In this document: positions 1 through 5,844 of the stretch, piece by piece | How the letters are laid out: each line of letters starts with the position of its first letter | Numbering within the stretch: the first letter of the stretch is position 1 | NCBI GenBank assembly: GCA_022737715.1 | Contig: JAIITD010000073.1 | Coordinates: forward strand, 1 to 8,173 | DNA length: 8,173 nt | Direction: 5' to 3' | Source: Veillonella sp. | GTDB taxonomy: Bacteria; Bacillota; Negativicutes; Veillonellales; Veillonellaceae | Program-made: the position numbers and the translations under genes | The notes under the pieces: generated by a model | The model's input: only the letters and a program-made list of their open reading frames with translations | The model's database searches: none | Told to the model about the DNA's origin: nothing

Positions 1-198
1 TATACGGCTGACCTGGTCTTTGCCCCCACACTCGCCTGCTGGAAGGTTCGCTCATAAGCCCATGGCCCCCCACTACTACTCCTCTCGGTTACCCGGCAGG
101 ACTTACATCTAAGCCGCACCATGCTCACAGCCCTTTGGACTGCTTATGTGGATCGTTTTGCCTGCGACTGGCCTCGACTTACAACCACAGACCCGTAT
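1..198 (-). ncRNA. Structured non-coding RNA, candidate raiA-type RNA (3' end at or beyond window edge)
   Basis: This block is about 56% G+C (112 of the first 200 bases) and is followed at once by very AT-rich DNA, a typical mark of structured RNA in an AT-rich genome. Read on the minus strand, its 5' end (198-193) pairs with 2-7 as a closing helix (AUACGG with CCGUAU). CATAAGC at 148-142 pairs with GCUUAUG at 59-53. CAGUCC/GGGCUG with an AAA loop forms a hairpin at 142-128, and CGG-GUAA-CCG forms a GNRA-capped stem at 95-86. A TATAAT box at 210-205 puts the start near 198. No protein reading is convincing. I could not find hallmark motifs of RNase P RNA, tmRNA, SRP RNA, T-box or cobalamin riboswitches. 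From memory, raiA RNAs of Firmicutes often lie between comF and raiA; comF is the next minus-strand gene upstream. The raiA identity is inference (about 0.45); a structured RNA on this strand is more secure. The terminator would lie left of the window. Confidence 0.7.
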
Positions 199-204
199 TT
201 CAAT

Positions 205-225
205 ATTATAAATTATAAATTATAT
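205..225. repeat. 7-nt tandem repeat (ATTATAA x3) carrying three TATAAT boxes
   Basis: Three head-to-tail copies of the plus-strand heptamer ATTATAA start at 205, 212 and 219. Each reads TATAAT on the minus strand. The repeat sits in the -10 region of the putative RNA promoter, so copy-number change would shift or add -10 boxes. That effect is inference; the repeat itself is plain in the sequence. Confidence 0.7.
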
Positions 226-234
226 CTATGTCTA
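205..234 (-). promoter_or_regulatory. Promoter of the left-edge RNA
   Basis: On the minus strand a TAGACA-like -35 (234-229) is followed after 18 nt by TATAAT (210-205), which lies 7 nt before the likely 5' end of the RNA. Two more TATAAT copies sit at 217-212 and 224-219 in a 7-nt tandem repeat. A perfect TTGACA lies at 256-251, but it is 26 nt from the nearest TATAAT, too far for a standard sigma-70 promoter. The assignment rests on sequence match and position only. Confidence 0.5.
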
Positions 235-550
235 TATCTTTATTTTTCACTGTCAACACAAACATATGTATTCATTAATATCACTGTTGTGAGAATAAAA
301 AATGCAAGTCTTAATTTCAATGTATAGAAAATAGGAATAGGAATTTAAAATAATTCTTCATTTTTCTATTATAATTCTTAAAACACAATTTTTATATCCC
401 ATTCTTAATGCATTCTTTTTTTGTCAACACTTTTTATTATGCTAAATATGAATACCTATTCAAAAACCAAACATTATACCGATACACAAAGCATGAAAAT
501 TGTTGTATAATACGAATACTGTTAAAGAAGAACGGACTATAAGTTGTACG
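235..550. other. AT-rich intergenic region between the RNA and the HD-GYP gene
   Basis: I see no credible gene here. Base composition is strongly AT-rich with many T and A runs. The 9-mer TGTCAACAC occurs twice (251-259 and 422-430) and reads as GTGTTGACA on the minus strand. Short frames here, such as a 20-codon one at 448-510, lack a ribosome binding site and overlap promoter-like sequence. A possible plus-strand promoter is TTGTCA (421-426), 16 nt, TAAATA (443-448); a better -10 lies at 506-511. Confidence 0.6.
483..511 (+). promoter_or_regulatory. Probable promoter of the HD-GYP gene
   Basis: A perfect TATAAT lies at 506-511. A weak TACACA at 483-488 gives a 17-nt spacer. Transcription would start near 518, leaving a leader of nearly 90 nt before the start codon at 606. 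The weak -35 suggests help from an activator or another upstream start, but that is a guess. An alternative upstream promoter is TTGTCA/TAAATA at 421-448. Confidence 0.45.
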
Positions 551-581
551 ATGTAAAGTCCTTGGGGTTGGAACTTTACAT
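551..581 (+). promoter_or_regulatory. Leader hairpin upstream of the HD-GYP gene
   Basis: ATGTAAAGT (551-559) and ACTTTACAT (573-581) form a perfect 9-bp stem. It is extended by CC (560-561) with GG (570-571) across a bulged A, and the loop is TTGGGGTT. No T run follows, so it is not a standard terminator. It ends 11 nt before the ribosome binding site. GGACT at 534-538 could instead pair with AGTCC at 557-561, competing with the main stem. It matches no riboswitch consensus I can recall. It may be an RNA element or a DNA operator. Confidence 0.5.
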
Positions 582-592
582 ATTTGTATAGT

Positions 593-599
593 AGAGGGG
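593..599 (+). promoter_or_regulatory. Ribosome binding site fixing the HD-GYP start
   Basis: AGAGGGG lies 6 nt before the ATG at 606. This favours that codon over the second in-frame ATG at 612. Confidence 0.7.
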
Positions 600-605
600 T
601 TTATT

Positions 606-1208
606 ATGTTTATGTTATCATTGATGCAGCCGTCTGGGCTGTATGAACTGGAGAAAGATAGTTTAGAGGCCATTAGTGCTCAACTATTACAAATGATACA
701 AATGAAAAGCTATCACTTGTATACACACTCAGTACAGGTTTCCAATTATGCAGTTAGTATCGCTGCCAAAATGGGATTACCATTAAATGAAATCGAACAA
801 ATCCGTCATGCTGCACTATTACATGATGTAGGTCTTTTAATGATTCCTAATGCAATGATTCAAAAAGCACCATATTTAAACAAGCAAGAAATGTCAAAAT
901 ATAAACAACATGCTGCTAGTGGTGCTAATATGATTGAAAACTATCCATGTTGCCAACAAATCTTATCATATATTCGTTACCATCATGAAAAATGGGATGG
1001 CTCAGGATATCCAAAGCATTTGCGCGGTGCTAATATTCCACTCGGTGCACGCATCATTGCTGTTGCGGATTACTATGATTCAACTGTTAATCCATCCACT
1101 GAATTTTGGGCAAAAACAAAAGCAAAAGCAAAAGAAGAATTGTTTAGTGCATCAGGTTCCCTTTTTGATCCAGATGTAGTCAAAGCATTTATCGACGTAC
1201 TCGGTTAG
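606..1208 (+). CDS. Stand-alone HD-GYP-type phosphohydrolase, divergent
   Basis: A 200-residue cytoplasmic protein that is essentially one HD-GYP domain, with no receiver, membrane or GGDEF part. Visible motifs, in order: His41 in YTHSVQV, His73-Asp74 in LLHDVG, His102 in HAASG, His126-His127, DGSGYP at 131-136 (the GYP signature), VADYYD at 153-158 and LFDPDVV at 186-192. The family mostly hydrolyses cyclic di-GMP with a two- or three-metal centre, and the metal ligands look present. Oddities: the Lys usual in HDIGK is Leu77, and the usual ALT-x-x-RPYR stretch after VAD-x-x-D is replaced by a Lys/Ala-rich segment (residues 169-178) encoded by a hexamer repeat. The substrate is therefore uncertain: cyclic di-GMP, another nucleotide, or a degenerate sensor are all possible. 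It is convergent with comF and shares its terminator. The start is supported by AGAGGGG 6 nt upstream. Confidence 0.85.
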   Translation: MFMLSLMQPSGLYELEKDSLEAISAQLLQMIQMKSYHLYTHSVQVSNYAVSIAAKMGLPLNEIEQIRHAALLHDVGLLMIPNAMIQKAPYLNKQEMSKYKQHAASGANMIENYPCCQQILSYIRYHHEKWDGSGYPKHLRGANIPLGARIIAVADYYDSTVNPSTEFWAKTKAKAKEELFSASGSLFDPDVVKAFIDVLG

Positions 1209-1219
1209 ACAACACAAAT

Positions 1220-1262
1220 AAGGCTGTAATAGAACTAAAATCTATTACAGCCTTTTATTTTT
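1220..1262. terminator. Bidirectional intrinsic terminator between the HD-GYP gene and comF
   Basis: GGCTGTAATAGA (1222-1233) and TCTATTACAGCC (1241-1252) form a perfect 12-bp stem with a 7-nt loop, extendable to 14 bp by flanking A-T pairs. On the plus strand a T-rich tail follows (1253-1262), giving a good terminator for the HD-GYP gene, whose stop codon ends 13 nt before the 12-bp stem. On the minus strand the stem begins just after the comF stop and is followed by a weaker TTATTTGTGTT tail. It probably ends both convergent transcripts. Confidence 0.85.
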
Positions 1263-1986
1263 AAAAACTACCACTAGCCAATGTCAATGCCTCTATATAA
1301 TTAGGATGATATGCTCTTAATATACGTGCAGCGGACTCTAAGGTGGCTCCCGTCGTAAAAATATCATCCACTAATAAAATCCGCTTATCATATAATAATG
1401 AAGAGTCACAGACTTCATTCCACATAAAGGCTGTATCGATTGTACGATGACGCTCACTACCAGATAAAGCCCACATTTCTTTATGAGTATCCATTTTATA
1501 TAAACAATCAAACCATGTATAATAGACATCCTCTTCCGTATCGTAATTCGTAAATCCATTTTCAATATCATCGGTTTTTCTACCATCATTACGATTAGAA
1601 TTTGAAAAAGACGATACCCAATCATAAAAAAATAGATCCACCTGATTATAGCCTCTAACCTTCTTTTTTTCTGCACTTGATGGTATAGGAATCACATAAT
1701 GAGGTCTATACTCGTGCATCCTCAAGTTGTACGATGCTAAAAAAGGAGCGGCCCCCTTGGACTGCTCCTTTTTTTCGTTAAATTTAACATCATATATCAT
1801 GGACTTAATTCCACCTTGATAATCAGCTAAAATCCAAACCGAATCCAGCGAGGATAATAGCTTAGAAGGAACTTGTCTAACATGTAGAACTTCATCAATA
1901 CAAGAATCACACCAAGCCCCTTGTTGTAGTACATGAGCACCACAATGGGGACATACAGGAGGAAATAAAAAATCAAATAGATTCAT
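1261..1986 (-). CDS. comF: ComF family phosphoribosyltransferase-like protein
   Basis: A 241-residue protein of the ComF/GntX family, linked to DNA uptake in competent bacteria; its exact reaction is unsettled. The N-terminus carries a zinc-finger-like set of four Cys, Cys12-x-x-Cys15 and Cys26-x-x-Cys29. The type I phosphoribosyltransferase fold is shown by VIPIPSS (98-104), RGYNQ (111-115), the ER pair (178-179) and the PRPP-binding loop VDDIFTTGAT (206-215). The spacing from RGYNQ to ER is about 67 residues. By memory this is some 15-20 longer than usual, owing to a polar Asn/Asp-rich stretch at about 125-155. It is the last gene of the operon. Its ATG overlaps the recD2 stop as TAATG, suggesting coupled translation; the nearest Shine-Dalgarno-like AAGGAAG is 12 nt away. 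A terminator-like hairpin lies inside the gene at 1739-1775. Confidence 0.92.
   Translation of the reverse strand: MNLFDFLFPPVCPHCGAHVLQQGAWCDSCIDEVLHVRQVPSKLLSSLDSVWILADYQGGIKSMIYDVKFNEKKEQSKGAAPFLASYNLRMHEYRPHYVIPIPSSAEKKKVRGYNQVDLFFYDWVSSFSNSNRNDGRKTDDIENGFTNYDTEEDVYYTWFDCLYKMDTHKEMWALSGSERHRTIDTAFMWNEVCDSSLLYDKRILLVDDIFTTGATLESAARILRAYHPNYIEALTLASGSF
1739..1775 (-). terminator. Terminator-like hairpin inside comF
   Basis: On the comF strand GGAGC (1768-1764) pairs with GCTCC (1749-1745). An inner GUCC/GGGC stem lies across one mismatch with an AAGG loop, and six T follow (1744-1739). This meets the usual form of an intrinsic terminator, within codons 71-82. It is also preceded by seven A (1775-1769), so the opposite strand reads as a hairpin plus seven T. 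Whether it terminates inside a translated gene is unknown, since ribosomes would often mask it. Confidence 0.45.
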
Positions 1987-4139
1987 TATCCATCACATCT
2001 TCCTTGTAAACGTTCTTTAAATAATGTATATCGTTCTTCTCCGTTAACAGTTTTAACTGCTCGTTCTACAGAACTCTTTGTACCAATCATAATAACCTTA
2101 CGCTTAGCTCTTGTCACGGCAGTATAGAGTAAGTTCCGTTGCAACATACCACCATACATAGGAACAAATGGTATGATAACAACTCCATATTCACTACCTT
2201 GACTTTTATGAACTGTTATAGCATAAGCAGGCATAATCATATGAGCTTCATCAATAGATAGGCGAACCTCTTTATGAATAAAGCGAATGCAAATATCAGA
2301 TTTTGTAATGGCGTAAATTACACCAATTTCACCATTAAAAACCTCTAACTCATAATTATTAAGAATCTGGATAACCTTGTCGCCAACGCGGAATGTAATA
2401 CCATTGACTCGAACCTCTCCTTTATAGCTATCCGGAGGATTCACTGACTGTTGTACATATTGAGATATATTGGTACTCCCCGCCTTGCCTCTACGCATAG
2501 GTGAAATAATTTGTATATCTAATTCATCGTCAACAAATTCCTTTTCCCGCTTATACACATCAACAATGGCTTTCATCATATCGCCTAGTGAATTAACGGG
2601 AATGAAAGTAAACTCATCACTAGTCGTATCTAGATTTGGCATTTCACCACGATTGATGGCATATGCACTATCAACAATACTATTACCAGAGCTTTGACGA
2701 TAAATATGTTGTAACCGAGTATACGGAACCATATCACTATCAAGTAAATCTTTTAATACAAATCCAGCGCCTATAGGAGGCAGCTGATCCACATCACCTA
2801 CGATAATAACATGGGCTTCGCGAGGTATAGCTGACATAAGGGAATAAAACAATCGCACATTAAGCATGGATGCTTCATCAATGATGATAACATCAATATC
2901 AAGAGGATCATCTTCATTTTTTGTGAAATCGTAAGAATCACTACCAGCTACAGGCATAAGCAAACGATGTATGGTTGTGGCCTCAAACTCAGTGGCCTCT
3001 GTTAATCGCTTAGCTGCACGTCCTGTTGGAGCACAGAGAATAATACGACCTAATCCACCTAATTGAAAACCCTTGACTAAGGCCTTAATAATCGTAGTTT
3101 TCCCTGTTCCCGGTCCACCAGTGATGAGAGAAAACTTCTCAAAGAATGATAATTCTATGGCTTCCTTCTGTTCAGGACCAAAGGTAATATGATTATCGGC
3201 TTCAAATCGTTCAATAAAATCTGGAATATCTAGTGATATGGGATCTGCTTCAATTAAGAAATCACGTGTATAGTGTACACCTTCAACTTCGGATACATAC
3301 ATTTCAGGAGGATACACATACAATATATCATCATAATAGGTGCTATAAACGATACCTTGAGATATTAATGAGTCAATGTGATTAGCGATTAAATCAGCAT
3401 CTACTTGCAACAAATCATAGGTACGCCCTATCAACTCATCTACAGGTAAGCAAGTATGACCTTGATTATCAAGATTTCCTAAAATCCAGTTAACACCAGC
3501 TTCTAATCGTCTTTCATCATCAGCCTTTATACCTAAGTTAATAGCTAATGTATCAGCCGTATTAAATAACATATCGGGGGCAATACGTAATAGATTATAC
3601 GGATTATCTTGTATAACATCTATAGAAGAAGCCCCGTAGTATGTATATACAGTACGAGACCATTTAGAAGAAATTTGATGCGACTCAAAAAAGTGATTTA
3701 AATCTGATAAAATACCTTCCCCTAAAAGCGTGTTGTATAATTCATCCTTCACACCTTTACGTAAACCAGGCACATCTTTAATTTCTTCCGGCCGTTCTTC
3801 ACGCAATACATCTAATAAACGAAGGCCAAAATAATCACAGATTTTATCTACAGACTTTTCACCTAAACCCTTTATGCCTAAGTTCATCAAATACAACTTA
3901 GCAGCCCCCATATTATCGGGTTTTAGTTTTTCTATACTAGATGCATCAAACTGAATTCCATACTTTTGATGTTCTACATAACGGCCTTTAATTTCAATAT
4001 CTTCCCCTTCTTTTGGGGCTTCAAAGCGACCAGTACAAGTAATGTATTCCTCATTATAATCTTTCACAAGAAATACACAATAGGTGTTCTGTGTATTTTG
4101 ATATATAATTCGGTATACAAATCCTCGTAATGCTTCCAT
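1986..4139 (-). CDS. recD2: RecD2-type ATP-dependent 5'-3' DNA helicase
   Basis: A 717-residue superfamily 1B helicase of the RecD2/TraA type, found in bacteria where it acts without RecBC in DNA repair and replication-fork upkeep. Order of parts: an N-terminal OB-like region (about 1-75), a helix-hairpin-helix segment around LGIKGLGEKSVDKI (about 85-105), then the motor domains. Walker A is GGPGTGKTT at 341-349 (Lys347) and Walker B is DEAS at 421-424. VGDVDQLPPIGAG (motif III), the RQ pair of HIYRQ (motif IV), VHKSQGSE at 643-650 (motif V) and TAVTRAKR (motif VI) are all present. Length is normal for the short RecD2 form and no frame break is seen. The ATG overlaps the stop of the upstream gene as TAATG, with GGAG 5 nt upstream, and its own stop overlaps the comF ATG in the same way. 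Confidence 0.96.
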   Translation of the reverse strand: MEALRGFVYRIIYQNTQNTYCVFLVKDYNEEYITCTGRFEAPKEGEDIEIKGRYVEHQKYGIQFDASSIEKLKPDNMGAAKLYLMNLGIKGLGEKSVDKICDYFGLRLLDVLREERPEEIKDVPGLRKGVKDELYNTLLGEGILSDLNHFFESHQISSKWSRTVYTYYGASSIDVIQDNPYNLLRIAPDMLFNTADTLAINLGIKADDERRLEAGVNWILGNLDNQGHTCLPVDELIGRTYDLLQVDADLIANHIDSLISQGIVYSTYYDDILYVYPPEMYVSEVEGVHYTRDFLIEADPISLDIPDFIERFEADNHITFGPEQKEAIELSFFEKFSLITGGPGTGKTTIIKALVKGFQLGGLGRIILCAPTGRAAKRLTEATEFEATTIHRLLMPVAGSDSYDFTKNEDDPLDIDVIIIDEASMLNVRLFYSLMSAIPREAHVIIVGDVDQLPPIGAGFVLKDLLDSDMVPYTRLQHIYRQSSGNSIVDSAYAINRGEMPNLDTTSDEFTFIPVNSLGDMMKAIVDVYKREKEFVDDELDIQIISPMRRGKAGSTNISQYVQQSVNPPDSYKGEVRVNGITFRVGDKVIQILNNYELEVFNGEIGVIYAITKSDICIRFIHKEVRLSIDEAHMIMPAYAITVHKSQGSEYGVVIIPFVPMYGGMLQRNLLYTAVTRAKRKVIMIGTKSSVERAVKTVNGEERYTLFKERLQGRCDG

Positions 4140-4903
4140 TATTTCTCCGTATTAGGTAATGCTTCTATAATTTCTTGAACGGCGTCAGTGATGCTACCTT
4201 CATTGCCAATCTTAATATGGGCAACGCGTTCATATAAAGGATATCGTTCTTCATATACATTGAAAATATACTCGATACTTTCTTTCACGAGTGGACGAAT
4301 TTCTAGATCCAAATCATCGAGAATATGGTTAACATCGCGATTTACAAAAACGACTAAACCATTATTACGCATAAGGTTTACGATTTTTTCAGATGTTACC
4401 GTACCACCACCAGTAGCAATAACAGATGGCTTATTATGAATCAATTCTTTAATTGTTTCGTATTCATATTCGCTAAATGCATCTTTACCGTCATAAATAA
4501 AGATATTTTGTACGGTTTTTCCCACTTTATCTTGAATGGTTTGATCTAAATCATAGAAATCTCGGCCTAATTCTTTAGCTAGCATTTTACCAACCGTAGT
4601 TTTACCTGCACCAGGCATACCAATTAGGAAAATATGCTTATGCATGTGTTCCTTCAAGAACTCATTGCTAATAGAAATGACATCTTTCATATAAGATTCA
4701 ATATATGTCAACATACGTGAATCGTCACATTCAGTTTTAAGACTAGAAATAATCTCTTGATCACGTTCTTCATCAATAAGAGGTAAATGATGTTCATCCT
4801 TAAACTTACCAATTGATTTAATAATAGATAAACGTTGTTCAAATAATTCTACTAACTGTGCATCAATACTATCAATTTGTTTGCGTGCGTCTTTAATATC
4901 CAT
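4139..4903 (-). CDS. Chorismate mutase (AroQ class) fused to shikimate kinase domain
   Basis: A 254-residue two-domain protein. Residues 1-86 match an AroQ-type chorismate mutase (chorismate to prephenate). By eye, Arg7, Arg24, Lys35, Asp44 and Arg47 fit E. coli Arg11, Arg28, Lys39, Asp48 and Arg51; Glu52 appears as Asp48, and Gln88 seems to be Leu83. Residues 90-250 match shikimate kinase (shikimate to shikimate 3-phosphate): P-loop GMPGAGKTT at 95-103, DLD at 118-120, GGG at 165-167, RPL at 203-205 and ERYPLY at 219-224. Odd points: the shikimate-binding Arg of the usual GE-x-x-FR motif is Ser144 (GKDAFSEYE), and the usual lid Arg is not obvious in HILDDLDLEIRPL. The kinase half may be weak, altered in substrate, or regulatory. 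The start is supported by GGGGGAG just upstream. Its place among translation and cofactor genes is unrelated by pathway. Confidence 0.88.
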   Translation of the reverse strand: MDIKDARKQIDSIDAQLVELFEQRLSIIKSIGKFKDEHHLPLIDEERDQEIISSLKTECDDSRMLTYIESYMKDVISISNEFLKEHMHKHIFLIGMPGAGKTTVGKMLAKELGRDFYDLDQTIQDKVGKTVQNIFIYDGKDAFSEYEYETIKELIHNKPSVIATGGGTVTSEKIVNLMRNNGLVVFVNRDVNHILDDLDLEIRPLVKESIEYIFNVYEERYPLYERVAHIKIGNEGSITDAVQEIIEALPNTEK

Positions 4904-4912
4904 AGCTCCCCC

Positions 4913-5842
4913 TTATGGGTTATTACGTAAAATCCGAATTGCTGTTTCCTCATCGACTTTCATTTGGTCAATCAATTCTTGTAAATTATTAAATTTAACC
5001 TCACCGCGTATATATGAAATAAACTGAACCGTTACTTCCTTACCATATACATCTTGGTCAAAATCAAATACATGTACTTCACATCGATGATATTGATTTT
5101 TGAAAGTTGGATTATCCCCTATATTTCCAACCCCATCATACCAAATGCCATCTATACAAACTCGATTAGCATACACCCCATCAGGTGGAATTGCCATCTC
5201 ATTAGGTAATAAAAAGTTAATGGTTGGAAATCCTAATGTACGACCTCGTTGATCACCTTTTATGACGATACCTCTAAACTGGTATGGACGTCCAAGCCAA
5301 GCCGTCGCTTGTTCCATATGCCCTTCTTCTATAGCCTTACGTATGTTAGTGCTACAAATTGGACCTTCTTCTGTCGATAGCAAAGGTTCAACGATGATAT
5401 GAATCCCTTTTTCAGACAATCGTTCCCGCATTAACTGAGGATTGCCCGCTCCTTTGGCACCAAATGTAAAATTAGTACCAATTGCGATGCCTACTACATC
5501 TATATCACGACAAAGAGCATCTAAGAATTCATCAGGTGACATATTAAATATATCCAAATTCATAGGCAACCGTAAAATATAATCTACCTTTAAAGATTCC
5601 AAAATTTCATCCATAATATCGGAAGATAATACCCGTTTTGGAACATCTCCAGGTCGCAATATAGTCATAGGATGCGCACTAAATGTGACGAGAACCGTAA
5701 CGGCATCATGCGCCTTAGCCTCTGCTATTGCATTTCCAATGACCCGTTGATGACCACGGTGTACACCATCAAATGTGCCTAATGCGTATACGATTTTACG
5801 ATTAATTTGACGTAATTCATCAAACGAGTGTAAATGTTTCAT
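4913..5842 (-). CDS. ribF: Bifunctional riboflavin kinase / FAD synthetase
   Basis: A 309-residue enzyme of normal family length that makes FMN from riboflavin and ATP, then FAD from FMN and ATP, in the cytoplasm. The N-terminal adenylyltransferase domain (about 1-180) shows GTFDGVHRGHQ at 22-32 with the HxGH signature, TFSAHP at 53-58, a nucleotide-binding segment NFTFGAKGAGN at 124-134, and STNIRKAI at 164-171. The C-terminal kinase domain (about 184-309) shows GRTLGFPTIN at 200-209, the family signature. The canonical ISSTRIR motif appears as ICSTNIR, a small change. The ATG lies 2 nt after the truB stop with AAGGA upstream, and the next gene begins 9 nt after its stop. No FMN riboswitch is seen, as expected for an internal operon gene. 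Confidence 0.96.
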   Translation of the reverse strand: MKHLHSFDELRQINRKIVYALGTFDGVHRGHQRVIGNAIAEAKAHDAVTVLVTFSAHPMTILRPGDVPKRVLSSDIMDEILESLKVDYILRLPMNLDIFNMSPDEFLDALCRDIDVVGIAIGTNFTFGAKGAGNPQLMRERLSEKGIHIIVEPLLSTEEGPICSTNIRKAIEEGHMEQATAWLGRPYQFRGIVIKGDQRGRTLGFPTINFLLPNEMAIPPDGVYANRVCIDGIWYDGVGNIGDNPTFKNQYHRCEVHVFDFDQDVYGKEVTVQFISYIRGEVKFNNLQELIDQMKVDEETAIRILRNNP

Positions 5843-5844
5843 AC

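Noticed and set aside
1..198. Assignment of the GC-rich block to RNase P RNA, tmRNA, SRP RNA or a cobalamin riboswitch
   Set aside because: The hallmark segments I know for each are absent: GAGGAAAGTCC, an ANDENYALAA-like tag frame, the GGAAGGAAGCAGC loop and the B12 box.
121..327. 68-codon plus-strand open frame
   Set aside because: It begins inside the structured RNA block and runs into AT-rich DNA. The peptide is low complexity, with no ribosome binding site and no family resemblance.
448..510. 20-codon plus-strand frame as a leader peptide
   Set aside because: No Shine-Dalgarno sequence, and it overlaps the probable -10 box at 506-511, so it would lie upstream of the main transcript start.
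551..581. Leader hairpin as an intrinsic terminator or attenuator
   Set aside because: The stem is AT-rich and no T run follows the right arm.
437..673. 78-codon minus-strand open frame opposite the HD-GYP start
   Set aside because: Antisense to a well-supported gene start, its leader and promoter; no recognisable domain.
1371..1676. 101-codon frame overlapping comF on the same strand
   Set aside because: Shifted frame inside a convincing ComF gene; the translation is low-complexity Ile/Met/Arg with no domain.
541..1736. AAGTTGTACGATG present at 541-553 and inside comF at 1724-1736
   Set aside because: A single 13-nt match, one copy in coding sequence and no extended similarity; most likely chance.
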